Positions 55,414 to 63,344 of a stretch of 64,000 nt of DNA are shown here, one piece after another. The notes below the pieces were generated by a model, which was given only the letters and a program-made list of their open reading frames with translations, was not told where the DNA came from and made no database searches. The stretch comes from Amycolatopsis australiensis (lineage in GTDB: Bacteria > Actinomycetota > Actinomycetes > Mycobacteriales > Pseudonocardiaceae). Numbering within the stretch: position 1 is the stretch's first letter; each line of letters starts with the position of its first letter. The position numbers were made by a program, and so were the translations under genes. The stretch covers positions 4,092,001-4,156,000 of the forward strand of contig NZ_FPJG01000006.1 of assembly GCF_900119165.1 (NCBI RefSeq). Reading direction: 5' to 3'.

Positions 55414-56358
55414 GTGCGAAAAATCGACGTGCCCACAGTGGGTGTCCTGGACGTCGGCTCGTTCAGCGCCCGGCTGGTGGTGATCCCGGTCGACGGCTCG
55501 CCGCGCGAACCGGTGCTCAACCACCAGACGCGGCTGCGTCTCGACCGCGAGCTCGACGACCGCGGCCGGCTGAGCGACCGGGGCGTCGCCGCCGTCACGA
55601 CCGCGGTGGCCGCCGGCATGAGCACGGCCTACCGGCACGGCATCACCGGCGTCTACCCGCTGGCGACGTCCTCGATCCGCGACGCGGCCAACGCGGCGGA
55701 CATTGTCCGGCACGTCGCCGGCGAAACCGGCGTGGAGCTGCGGTTCCTCTCCGGCCGGTGCGAAGCCGAACTGGCCTACCTGGCCACCCGCCGCTGGTAC
55801 GGCGCCGCGGCGGGGCCGTTGCTCGTGCTCGACATCGGCGGCGGCACGGTCGAGCTGGCCGCCGGCTCCGGCGACCGGGCGACGTTCGCGCGTTCGCTGC
55901 CGCTGGGCGCGCGGTCGATGACCCGCGACTGGCTGCCGAGCGAGCGCGTGTCGAACAAACAGGTCAAGGCCCTGCGCACGCACGCCCTCGACGTCGTGGC
56001 GACCACGCTCGGCGCCGCGGACGTCGACGATCCGCAGGTCGTCGGCTGCTCCAAGGTGCTGCAGCAGCTCGCGCGGCTGGCCGGCGCGCGCCCGGGCAAG
56101 TGCAAGGAGCTGCGGCTCGACGACCTGCGCGCCTGGATCCCGCGGCTCGCCGCCCTGCCGCCGGCCAAGCGAGCGGAGCTGCCGGGCATCTCCCGCAGCC
56201 GCGCCCACCAGGCGCTGGCGGGCGCGATCGTGGCGGAAGCGCTGCTGACCGTGGCCGGCGGCAAGGTCACGATCTGCCCCTGGTCGACCCGCGACGGCCT
56301 GCTGCTCACCCTGCAGGACAAGGCGAAGGCCGCGGGCGAGGGCTCCGCGGCCGCCTGA
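55414..56358 (+). CDS. ppx: Ppx/GppA-family exopolyphosphatase
   Basis: 314 residues from GTG 55414, which begins the family N-terminus VGVLDVGSFSARLVV; another GTG at 55402 and a long upstream frame are less likely. An ASKHA-fold phosphatase that cleaves polyphosphate and/or pppGpp. The phosphate loops are DVGSFSARL, ATSSIRDAAN, the glutamate-bearing SGRCEAELAYLA and LDIGGGTVELA. It resembles the short actinobacterial Ppx type of about 310-340 residues lacking the HD domain. Confidence 0.88.
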   Translation: MRKIDVPTVGVLDVGSFSARLVVIPVDGSPREPVLNHQTRLRLDRELDDRGRLSDRGVAAVTTAVAAGMSTAYRHGITGVYPLATSSIRDAANAADIVRHVAGETGVELRFLSGRCEAELAYLATRRWYGAAAGPLLVLDIGGGTVELAAGSGDRATFARSLPLGARSMTRDWLPSERVSNKQVKALRTHALDVVATTLGAADVDDPQVVGCSKVLQQLARLAGARPGKCKELRLDDLRAWIPRLAALPPAKRAELPGISRSRAHQALAGAIVAEALLTVAGGKVTICPWSTRDGLLLTLQDKAKAAGEGSAAA

Positions 56359-56398
56359 CCCCTGGTCGCGGCCGGGAAAACCGGGTATCCCGGAAGAC

Positions 56399-56581
56399 AT
56401 GAGCGAGCAGCAGCGCATCCACGCCCGTGACGACGACGAAGAAGAACTCCCGAAGCTGCCGAAGCCCGGGCAGCTGACCCACGACGTGCCGACCGCGCCG
56501 GACCCCGACGTGAGCCCGGGCGGAACCGAGGAGATCCCGGCCCCGCCCGGACGGGACGTCCTCAGCGACCTGCCGCAGTGA
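56399..56581 (+). CDS. Small acidic protein of unknown function
   Basis: 60 residues, MSEQQRIHARDDDEEELPKLPKPG onward, with 16 Asp/Glu and many prolines; likely disordered. No family is recognised. It is 40 bp downstream of ppx on the same strand and ends just before the convergent GH65 gene. Codon usage follows the GC-rich third position expected for coding sequence. Confidence 0.5.
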   Translation: MSEQQRIHARDDDEEELPKLPKPGQLTHDVPTAPDPDVSPGGTEEIPAPPGRDVLSDLPQ

Positions 56582-56606
56582 GACCGGCCGCCTGGACGTC
56601 CCGGGC

Positions 56607-59012
56607 CTATTCGCGATAGGTCTCGGTGATCGGGTTGGCCGGTTCCGCGTACTGCCGGACCTTCTCCGAGTCACGCCGCATGGGAGCGCGGCCCGCGGGC
56701 TGCTTCGGTGGCTCGCCCGCGTCGATCTTCGGGATCGGGAACCGCTGCGGCTCGGGGGTGAGCGTGATGCGGTCGCCGTGGTGCAGCACTTCCAGCGGGT
56801 CGCCGTCCAGCACGTGGTAGGTGGCCTGGTCGCGGTCGATCTCGACCTGGAACCGGGTGCCGCGGAACATCAGGCGGAAGGTGATCCGGTCCAGCTGCGG
56901 CGGCAGCCGGGGCGTGAACGCCAGCGTCCCGCCGTGGTCGCGCAGCCCGCCGAACCCGGCCACGGTGCCCTGCCACGCTCCGGCCAGCGACGCCATGTGC
57001 AGGCCGTTGCGGACGTTGTTGTGCACGTCGTGCAGGTCGGTCAGCGCGGCTTCGGCGAGGTAGTCGTAGGCCAGGTCGAGGTGGCCCACTTCGGCCGCGA
57101 TGACCGCCTGCGTCCCCGCCGACAGCGAAGAGTCGCGCACGGTCCTGGCCTCGTAGTACGCGAAGTCGCGGGCCTTCTCCTCCTGGCTGAACGAGTCGCC
57201 GCACAGGTGCAGCGCCAGCACCAGGTCCGCCTGCTTGACGACCTGCTTGCGGTACAGGTCGAAGTACGGGTAGTGCAGCAGCAACGGGTAGTGGGCGGAA
57301 TCGGTGCCCGTGTAGTCCCACTCGTCGTGCTCCAGGAAGCCCTCCGACTGCGGGTGCACGCCCAGCTCTTCGTCGTAGGGCACGAACATCGCCGCCGCGG
57401 CCGCGCGCCACGAGTCCAGCTCGACGGTGTCCACGCCGAACCGCGCCGCCACGTCCGGGTGCCGCTCGCACGACTCCGCCGCCGCGAGCAGGTTCCGGCG
57501 CGCCATCAGGTTCGTGTAGACGTTGTTGTCGGCCACGGCCGAGTACTCGTCCGGTCCGGTGACGCCGTCGATGCGGAACGCGCCGTGCCGGTCGTGGTGC
57601 CCGAGCGACGCCCACAGCCGGGCGGTCTCCAGCAGCAGCTCGGTGCCGTAGTCGCGTTCGAACTCCTCGTCGCCGGTCGCGTTGAGGTAGCGCAGCACGG
57701 CGTCGGCGATGTCCGCGCTGACGTGGAACGCCGCGGTGCCCGCCGGCCAGTACGCCGAGCACTCGGCGCCGTTGATCGACCGCCACGGGAAGGCCGCGCC
57801 GCGCAACCCCAGCTGGTGCGCGCGCTCCCGTGCTTTGTCCATTGTGGAGTGACGCCAGCGCAGGGCGTCGCGCGCCGCGTCCGGCATGGTGTAGGTGAGC
57901 ACGGGCAGGACGAACGATTCGGTGTCCCAGAACGCGTGGCCGTCGTAGCCGGGGCCGGTCAGGCCCTTGCCCGCGATCGCCCGGCTCTCGCCGCGGGCCC
58001 CGGCCTGCAGGAGGTGGAACAGCGCGAAGCGGACCGCCTGCTGCAGCTCGGGATCGCCGTCGACCTCGATGTCCGACGTGGCCCAGAAGTCGTCGAGGAA
58101 CTGGCGCTGCTCGGTGAGCAGGCCCTTCCACCCGGTCTGTCGCGCGCCCGCCAGCGCGGCCTCGACCTGGGCCCGCAGCGCGGGCACCGAGCGCTGCGCG
58201 GACCAGCCGTAGGCGAGGAACTTGGTGATGCGCAGCCGGCCGCCCTTGGGCACGTCGACCGCCACGGTCAGCCGCGCGAGGTCGTCCTCGGAGTGGATGC
58301 GGGCGCGGATCCCGTCGTCCACCTCGATCTTGTGGTCCATCGCCGCGGCCATCCGCAGCCCGGAGCGGCGGGTCCGGTGCACCAGGACGGCGTTGTAGTC
58401 GGACGCGCGGTGGAACTCGCCGACCAGCGGCGCGTTCAGCGCGGCGGCCACCCGCGGGTCGCTCGTGTCGGACTCGATCGGCTCGTTGGCCAGCAGGTCG
58501 GACTGGACCACCAGCTGCAGGTCCTCGTCGAGCGGCTCGACCTCGTACCGGATCGCGGCGATCGCGCGCTGGGTGAAGGAAACCAGCCGCTCGGTGCGCA
58601 CGCGGACCCGCCGCCCGGTCGGCGACGACCACTCCGTGCTCCGGCTCAGCGTGCCCTTGCGGAAGTCCAGCACCCGGTCGTGCGCGGTGGCCGCGCCGTA
58701 GCGCATGTCGAGCGGCTCGTCCTCGACCAGCAGCCGGATGATCTTGCCGTCGGTCACGTTGACGACGGTCTGGCCCTCTTCCGGGTAGCCGTAGCCGGCT
58801 TCGGCGTACGGGAGCTCGTGCTGCTCGTAGAAGCCGTTCAGGTAGGTGCCGGGCAGCCCGCGCGGTTCGGCTTCCTCCAGCGTGCCGCGCAGCCCGATGT
58901 GCCCGTTCGACACGGCGAACGCCGATTCGGTGCGCTGCAGGGCGTCGACGTCCATGCCGCGCCAGCGCAGCTCCCACGGCGCGCACTCGTAGCCGTGCGG
59001 TTCTTCGCTCAT
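56607..59012 (-). CDS. Glycoside hydrolase family 65 disaccharide phosphorylase
   Basis: 801 residues. GH65 enzymes split alpha-glucosides such as maltose, trehalose or kojibiose with phosphate to give beta-glucose 1-phosphate and glucose. N-terminal beta-sandwich, linker helices, the (alpha/alpha)6 barrel with catalytic acid Glu489 in GVTGPDEYSAVADNNVYTN, and a C-terminal beta domain. GYDGHAFWDTESFVLPVL and YPLLLHYPYFDLYRKQVVKQADL are family-typical. The coupled upstream beta-phosphoglucomutase supplies the next step, so a phosphorylase is favoured over a hydrolase. The substrate sugar is not decidable by eye. Confidence 0.93.
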   Translation of the reverse strand: MSEEPHGYECAPWELRWRGMDVDALQRTESAFAVSNGHIGLRGTLEEAEPRGLPGTYLNGFYEQHELPYAEAGYGYPEEGQTVVNVTDGKIIRLLVEDEPLDMRYGAATAHDRVLDFRKGTLSRSTEWSSPTGRRVRVRTERLVSFTQRAIAAIRYEVEPLDEDLQLVVQSDLLANEPIESDTSDPRVAAALNAPLVGEFHRASDYNAVLVHRTRRSGLRMAAAMDHKIEVDDGIRARIHSEDDLARLTVAVDVPKGGRLRITKFLAYGWSAQRSVPALRAQVEAALAGARQTGWKGLLTEQRQFLDDFWATSDIEVDGDPELQQAVRFALFHLLQAGARGESRAIAGKGLTGPGYDGHAFWDTESFVLPVLTYTMPDAARDALRWRHSTMDKARERAHQLGLRGAAFPWRSINGAECSAYWPAGTAAFHVSADIADAVLRYLNATGDEEFERDYGTELLLETARLWASLGHHDRHGAFRIDGVTGPDEYSAVADNNVYTNLMARRNLLAAAESCERHPDVAARFGVDTVELDSWRAAAAAMFVPYDEELGVHPQSEGFLEHDEWDYTGTDSAHYPLLLHYPYFDLYRKQVVKQADLVLALHLCGDSFSQEEKARDFAYYEARTVRDSSLSAGTQAVIAAEVGHLDLAYDYLAEAALTDLHDVHNNVRNGLHMASLAGAWQGTVAGFGGLRDHGGTLAFTPRLPPQLDRITFRLMFRGTRFQVEIDRDQATYHVLDGDPLEVLHHGDRITLTPEPQRFPIPKIDAGEPPKQPAGRAPMRRDSEKVRQYAEPANPITETYRE

Positions 59013-59740
59013 CGCTCCTCCAGGAGGTCGGCGAGGTCGTCGACGACGATGTCGGCCCCGTGGGCTTTCAGTTCGGCGGCCTGGTTCGCGCGGTTGACGC
59101 CCACGACGTAGCCGAAGCCGCCGGCCTTGCCCGCCTGGACGCCGGACTGGGCGTCCTCGAAGACGGCGGCATGCGCGGGTTCGACGCCGAGTGCGGCGGC
59201 ACCGGCCAGGAACGAGTCCGGCGCGGGCTTGCCCTTGAGGCGCCGCTCGCGGATGACGATGCCGTCGACGCGGGCCTCGACGTACTTGCTGAGGTCACCG
59301 GCGTCGAGGACCTTGGCGCCGTTGGCCGACGACGTCACGACGGCGATTTTCAGCCCGGCCGCCTTGACCGCTTCGAGGTAGCGGACCGAACCGGGGTAGG
59401 GGCTGACGCCGCGTTCGTCGATGATCTTCAGGACCAGGTCGTTCTTGCGGTTGCCGACGCCGTTGACGGTGGGGGCGTCCGGCGGGTCGTCGGGCGTGCC
59501 TTCGGGCAGCTCGATCCCGCGTGAGCGCAGGAATTCGCGGACCCCGTCGGCGCGCGGGCGGCCGTCCACATAGGTCGCGTAGTCGAGATCGGTGAACTCG
59601 CGGAACGCGGCGCCGTCGCGGGCGCGGAGAAACTCGTCGAACGTCCGTTTCCAGGCCTCGCGGTGGAGGACGGCCGTGCCGGTCAGGACTCCGTCGAGGT
59701 CGAACAGGCACGCGGTGATGGTCTCGGGCAATCCCGTCAT
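59009..59740 (-). CDS. Beta-phosphoglucomutase-like HAD hydrolase
   Basis: 243 residues. HAD superfamily with motif I LFDLDGVLTGTAVLH, motif II VVTSS, motif III Lys in RLKGKPAPDSF and motif IV FEDAQSGVQAG. The second Asp of DLDGV is the acid/base of beta-phosphoglucomutase. It would convert beta-glucose 1-phosphate from the GH65 enzyme to glucose 6-phosphate. Stop overlaps the GH65 start by 4 bp. The same gene pair occurs in mycobacteria (Rv3400-Rv3401). Confidence 0.93.
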   Translation of the reverse strand: MTGLPETITACLFDLDGVLTGTAVLHREAWKRTFDEFLRARDGAAFREFTDLDYATYVDGRPRADGVREFLRSRGIELPEGTPDDPPDAPTVNGVGNRKNDLVLKIIDERGVSPYPGSVRYLEAVKAAGLKIAVVTSSANGAKVLDAGDLSKYVEARVDGIVIRERRLKGKPAPDSFLAGAAALGVEPAHAAVFEDAQSGVQAGKAGGFGYVVGVNRANQAAELKAHGADIVVDDLADLLEER

Positions 59741-59749
59741 GCCCGCACG

Positions 59750-60115
59750 CTACCGGTCCGCGGAGCCGTTCGCGGGGTGCGGGCGCACGCGATGGATGAG
59801 TTCGTGGACCGTCGCGTCCGCCAGGCGGTACCGCACCACGCGTCCGGTGCGGTGCGGGGTGACCAGGCCGTGGGCGCGCAGCAGCCGGAGAGCCTGCGAC
59901 ACCGCCGTGTCGGTCATGCCGGTGGCCGCCGCCAGGTCGGTGACGCTGATCTCGCGGGCGTAGTGGATCGAGACCAGCAACGCGAGCCGGGACGGGTCGG
60001 CGACGACGGAGAAGCGCCGGGCCCACTCGTCGATGACGGCGCGGTCGCCCAGCCCGTCGATCGCCGCGGCGACCCGTTCCGGGTCGATCAGCTTGCGGCC
60101 GGGGTCGATGCTCAC
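59750..60115 (-). CDS. ArsR/SmtB-type regulator
   Basis: 121 residues from GTG 60115. Winged helix with FSVVADPSRLALLVSIHYAREISVTDLAAATGMTDTAVSQALRLLRAHGLVTPHRTGRVVRYRLADATVHELIH. The C-terminal HELIHRVRPH histidines could form a metal site, as in nickel/cobalt sensors of the group. It ends only 9 bp before the beta-phosphoglucomutase gene on the same strand, so it is co-transcribed with the sugar phosphorylase operon; regulation of that operon is possible but not shown. Confidence 0.88.
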   Translation of the reverse strand: MSIDPGRKLIDPERVAAAIDGLGDRAVIDEWARRFSVVADPSRLALLVSIHYAREISVTDLAAATGMTDTAVSQALRLLRAHGLVTPHRTGRVVRYRLADATVHELIHRVRPHPANGSADR

Positions 60116-60209
60116 GCCGGGGATGATCCCACCCGCGGCGCGGGCGGACCACCGGTGTCCTGGGTCACGCCGCGCTTGACGCCGCCGGGGCCCGCGGGCG
60201 AGGCTGCGG

Positions 60210-60227
60210 TTAAGACAGTTGTCATAA
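60210..60227. promoter_or_regulatory. Imperfect palindrome upstream of the thioesterase gene
   Basis: TTAAGACAGTTGTCATAA has 8-bp arms TTAAGACA and TGTCATAA with one mismatch around GT. It lies 13 bp before ATG 60241, just ahead of an AGGAG ribosome site, in the 125-bp gap to the divergent ArsR gene. It is strikingly AT-rich for this genome. Likely an operator for the thioesterase gene; the regulator is unknown. Confidence 0.6.
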
Positions 60228-60240
60228 CCGAGGAGCCGAG

Positions 60241-60741
60241 ATGACCGACGTCGCCGGGCAGGTCCGCGCGAAGACCATCACCTGGGAGGACCCGCTGGAA
60301 ACCGCCCGCCTCGGCGCCGCCATGTCCGGCCTGGAGTACATGCGGGCCATCGCCGACGGCCGCATCCCGCCCGCGCCGATCGCCGCGCACTTCGGCATGC
60401 GCTGGGAACGCGTCGAACCCGGCGAGGTCGTCGCCGTCGCCGAGCCGGACGAGTCGCTGTACAACCCGATCGGCATGGTCCACGGCGGTGTCGCGGCCAC
60501 GATGCTCGACTCCGTCATCGGCTGCGCGGTGCACACGACGCTGCCGGCCGGCGTCGGCTACGCGTCGGTGGAGCTGAAGGTCAGCTACCTGCGCGCCATC
60601 CACGCCGGCCGCGGCGAGATCCGCGCGACCGGCCGCGTCGTGAAAGAGGGCTCGCGGATCGCGTTCGCGGAAGGGGAGATCCGCGACGTCGACGGCAAGC
60701 TGCTGGCGACGGCGTCCGGAACCTGTGTGATCACCCGCTGA
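60241..60741 (+). CDS. PaaI-type hotdog-fold thioesterase
   Basis: 166 residues. A single hotdog domain with the PaaI/YdiI signature NPIGMVHGGVAATMLDSVIGCAVHT (catalytic Asp within GGVAATMLD) and a C-terminal VELKVSYLRAIHAGRGEIRATGRVV strand set. It should hydrolyse acyl-CoA thioesters in the cytoplasm; the acyl group is unknown. The gene ends inside the tail of the convergent SnoaL-like gene (11 bp overlap). Confidence 0.9.
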   Translation: MTDVAGQVRAKTITWEDPLETARLGAAMSGLEYMRAIADGRIPPAPIAAHFGMRWERVEPGEVVAVAEPDESLYNPIGMVHGGVAATMLDSVIGCAVHTTLPAGVGYASVELKVSYLRAIHAGRGEIRATGRVVKEGSRIAFAEGEIRDVDGKLLATASGTCVITR

Positions 60742-61069
60742 CGGGCTGCTTGACGTCCCAGTGCTCGGCGATCAGGCCGTCCTCGACGCGCACGATGTCG
60801 ACGACGGCGGTCCCGGCCACGTGCAGGTGCACGACGACGAGGTCGTCTTCGGCGACGACGTGCCGGATCCGCGCGGGCGCTCCGGCGAGCGGCGAGTTCC
60901 GCACGGCGTCCGCGAACGCGTCGCGGCCGGAGGGCAGGCCGGGGCTGTGGGTGACGAAATCGGGGTGCAGCGCGGCCTTCGCGGCGTCGAAGTCGTGGCG
61001 CACGAACAAGTTCTCGAAGCAGCCGGCGACGATCATGCGGTTCGTGGCGGTTTCGCTCATGTCCTTCAT
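60731..61069 (-). CDS. SnoaL/NTF2-like protein
   Basis: 112 residues; ATG 61069 or ATG 61060. The cone-shaped NTF2-like fold is indicated by FENLFVRHDFDAAKAALHPDFVTHSPGLPSGRDAF and the closing strand DIVRVEDGLIAEHWDVKQPV, the typical SnoaL-like polyketide cyclase/isomerase pattern. The substrate is unknown. It follows the MarR-type gene by 42 bp on the same strand and may be in its operon. Confidence 0.85.
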   Translation of the reverse strand: MKDMSETATNRMIVAGCFENLFVRHDFDAAKAALHPDFVTHSPGLPSGRDAFADAVRNSPLAGAPARIRHVVAEDDLVVVHLHVAGTAVVDIVRVEDGLIAEHWDVKQPVSG

Positions 61070-61111
61070 GGTCGGGATCCCGGGCGCCGCGGTCGATTAC
61101 GTCACGGGTAA

Positions 61112-61588
61112 TCAGCGCGGCGGCCGGACGCGCCGGGCGCGGATCGCGTCGTCGCCGCCGAAGCGGCCGATGACCGCGGCCAGCAGGGAACGCGCCTCGT
61201 CGAGGCGTTCGGCGCCGAACTCCGCCGCCAGCTCCGCTTGCAGTTCCTCCCGCAGCTTCCGGGTGGCTTCGACGGCGTCGCGGGCGTGCTTGGTGAGGTG
61301 AAGCAGCTTCGTGCGCGCGTCGGCCGGATCCGGTTCGCGGCGCAGGAGTCCCCGGCGCTCGAGGTCGGCGACGGCTTTCGACGCGGCCTGCTGCGTCACG
61401 CCCATCCGCTCGGCGAGCCCGGTGATGGACAGCGGCGCGGCGAGGACGTGCTGGACGACGACGCCGTCGTTGAACCGCAGCTCCGCGAACCCCTGGGCGG
61501 CGAGGCGCCGCTGGAGCTCGTCGGTCATCGCCCAGCCCGCGAAGAGCGCGGTCAGCGACAGGTCGAGGGTGCTAGGATGCACAACCAT
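61112..61588 (-). CDS. MarR-family regulator
   Basis: 158 residues from ATG 61588; a longer frame to 61666 would run through the divergent gene and is rejected. The winged helix is LSITGLAERMGVTQQAASKAVADLERRGLLRREPDPADARTKLLHLT, with long dimerisation helices on both sides. The start codon lies in a perfect palindrome shared with the divergent flavin-protein gene, and TAGATT is 8 nt upstream, so the regulator very likely represses both genes. The inducer is unknown; no sensing cysteine is obvious. Confidence 0.9.
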   Translation of the reverse strand: MVVHPSTLDLSLTALFAGWAMTDELQRRLAAQGFAELRFNDGVVVQHVLAAPLSITGLAERMGVTQQAASKAVADLERRGLLRREPDPADARTKLLHLTKHARDAVEATRKLREELQAELAAEFGAERLDEARSLLAAVIGRFGGDDAIRARRVRPPR

Positions 61589-61602
61589 GGTTGTGGAATC
61601 TA
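61573..61602. promoter_or_regulatory. Symmetric divergent leaderless promoters with operator over both start codons
   Basis: ACAACCATGGTTGT (61581-61594) is a perfect 14-bp palindrome. Its central CCATGG contains the plus-strand ATG (61587-61589) and the minus-strand ATG (61588-61586), so the two coding regions overlap by 2 bp head to head. TAGGAT (61573-61578) lies 8 nt before the plus start, and TAGATT (61602-61597, minus) lies 8 nt before the minus start. The layout is symmetric, so one bound dimer could block both promoters. Operator function is inferred. Confidence 0.75.
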
Positions 61603-62048
61603 GCAGAGTGCCCGAGGAGCTGGCCGCAGCGTTCGTCCGCGTGGCGCACCGGATCGTCTGGTGCACGCTGGCGACCGTCGACCGCCGCGGCCGGCCGCGG
61701 TCGCGCGTGGTTCACCCGATCTGGGAGCACGGGACGGCGGGCCTGACCGGCCGGCTGTTCACCCGGCCGACGCCGCTGAAGCGAGCGCATCTGGCGAGGT
61801 CGCCGTACGTGTCGTGCTCGTACTGGGACCCGCAGCACGAGGTGGCGGTGGCCGAGTGCCACGCCGAGTTCGCGGACGACGAGCAGAGCCGCCGGACGCT
61901 GTGGGAGCTGTTCGCCTCGACGCCGGAACCGCTGGGCTTCGACCCGAAGATCCTGGGCGGCGCGGACCACCGGGACCCGGACATCACGGTGCTGAAGCTG
62001 ACCCCGTGGCGGCTGTCGGCCGGAGGCGAAGCCTGGCGCGCCGCCTAG
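61587..62048 (+). CDS. Pyridoxamine 5'-phosphate oxidase-like flavin protein
   Basis: 153 residues from ATG 61587. A split beta-barrel of the FMN-binding PNPOx-like group: VWCTLATVDRRGRPRSRVVHPIWEHGTAGLTGRLFTRPTPLKRAHLARSPYVSCSYWDPQHEVAVAECHAEF. Members bind FMN or F420 and reduce diverse small molecules; true vitamin B6 oxidation is unlikely. Controlled with the divergent MarR gene. Its end overlaps the convergent ROK gene by 4 bp. Confidence 0.85.
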   Translation: MVVESSRVPEELAAAFVRVAHRIVWCTLATVDRRGRPRSRVVHPIWEHGTAGLTGRLFTRPTPLKRAHLARSPYVSCSYWDPQHEVAVAECHAEFADDEQSRRTLWELFASTPEPLGFDPKILGGADHRDPDITVLKLTPWRLSAGGEAWRAA

Positions 62049-63244
62049 GCGGCACCCACGCGCCGCTCGAAGACCAGCCCCTCGGCCGCCCGCAGGCCGA
62101 CGCTGATCGCACCGGTCAGGACCGCGTCCTCGCCCAGCTCGCCCTGGACCACTTTCGGCACCAGCGGCGTGAACGCCCGCAGGGCCCGGTCGATCGGTTC
62201 CAGCAGCAGGTCCGCCGCCGTGCCCATGCCGCCGCCGAGGACGATCAGCTCCGGGTCGATCACCGCCGCCACCGAGGCGACCGTGTACGCCAGCCGGTCC
62301 GCTTCCGCCGCCAGCGCCTGCCGCGCCAGCTCGTCGCCCTCGCGGGCCAGGCGGAACACCTCGCGGGCCGATTTCGCCGTGCCCAGGCCGAGTTCGCGTG
62401 CGCCGCGGACCACCGACTGGGCCGCGGTCGCTTCCTCGAGGTGGCCGCGGGCCGGCGGGGCGCCGTCCTCCTCCGACGAGCGCGTGCGCCCGTACGGCAG
62501 GTAGCCGATCTCGCCCGCCGCGCCCGTCGCGCCGCGGAAGACCCGGCCGTCCACCATCAGGCCCATGCCGACGCCGGTGCCGATCGTGATGCAGCCGAAC
62601 ACCGACGCGCCGCGCGCGGCACCGCTTTCGCCTTCGCCGACCGCGGTCAGGTTCGCGTCGTTCTCGACCATCAGGTCCGGGCCCAGCGCGGCTTCGAGGT
62701 CGTCGATCAGCCCGGCCCGGCCCCAGCCCGGCAGGTTCGGCGCGTGCCGGAAGCAGCGCTTCTCCGGGTCGGCGACGCCGGGGGAGCCGACCACGCGGAC
62801 AACGATGTCGCCGCCCGAAAGCCGGGCGTCGGCCACCGCGGCGGCCGCGATCTTCCCGACCGCCGCGACCAGCGCCGCGCCCGAGCGGGCGCTGTTGCGC
62901 TCGTCGCGGCGGGCCACGATCCGGCGGCCGAGGTCCGACACCGCGACGCGGATGTGCTCACGGCCGATGTCGACGCCCAGCACGTACCCCGCGGTCGGGT
63001 CGGCCTCGTAGAGCACCGCCGAGCGCCCGGTGCCGGTGGACGTCTGCCCGGTCGGGCGCGCCAGCCCGGCGGCCTCCAGCGCGAGCAGCGCCTGGCTCAC
63101 GGTCGGCTTCGACAGCCCGGTTTCCTTCGCCACCTGCGGCCGGGTCGCCGGCCCGCCGCGGCGCAGCAGGTCGAGCACCGCCCGCTGGTTGATCTTGCGC
63201 ATCCCGGCGGGGGTCCCGACCGTTGGAGCTTCTACGCCGGCCAC
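62045..63244 (-). CDS. ROK-family transcriptional regulator
   Basis: 399 residues from GTG 63244, preceded by an AGGAGG at 63254-63259 and a TAGCGT -10 at 63281-63286 (minus). N-terminal winged helix (NQRAVLDLLRRGGPATRPQVAKETGLSKPTVSQALLALEAAGLA), then the sugar-kinase-like ROK domain with VLGVDIGREHIRVAV, VENDANLTAVGE and ITIGTGVGMGLM. The usual ROK zinc signature (CGCGxxGCxE) after GEIGYLPYG is absent, replaced by a charged loop RTRSSEEDGAPPARGHLEE. Probably senses a sugar or sugar phosphate; targets are unknown. Confidence 0.9.
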   Translation of the reverse strand: MAGVEAPTVGTPAGMRKINQRAVLDLLRRGGPATRPQVAKETGLSKPTVSQALLALEAAGLARPTGQTSTGTGRSAVLYEADPTAGYVLGVDIGREHIRVAVSDLGRRIVARRDERNSARSGAALVAAVGKIAAAAVADARLSGGDIVVRVVGSPGVADPEKRCFRHAPNLPGWGRAGLIDDLEAALGPDLMVENDANLTAVGEGESGAARGASVFGCITIGTGVGMGLMVDGRVFRGATGAAGEIGYLPYGRTRSSEEDGAPPARGHLEEATAAQSVVRGARELGLGTAKSAREVFRLAREGDELARQALAAEADRLAYTVASVAAVIDPELIVLGGGMGTAADLLLEPIDRALRAFTPLVPKVVQGELGEDAVLTGAISVGLRAAEGLVFERRVGAA

Positions 63245-63344
63245 CCGTGCCCGCCTCCTGTCGTCCTCGTGCTGACTGCCACGCTAGCCGCCCGGGCCCC
63301 GGTTTCGCCGGAATACCCCCGCTTCGGGACCGGTTGACCGGGAC

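Noticed and set aside
61589..61666. Longer MarR start at 61666
   Set aside because: It would place 26 extra residues antisense to the divergent flavin-protein gene and beyond the operator; the ATG at 61588 has a matching -10 box.
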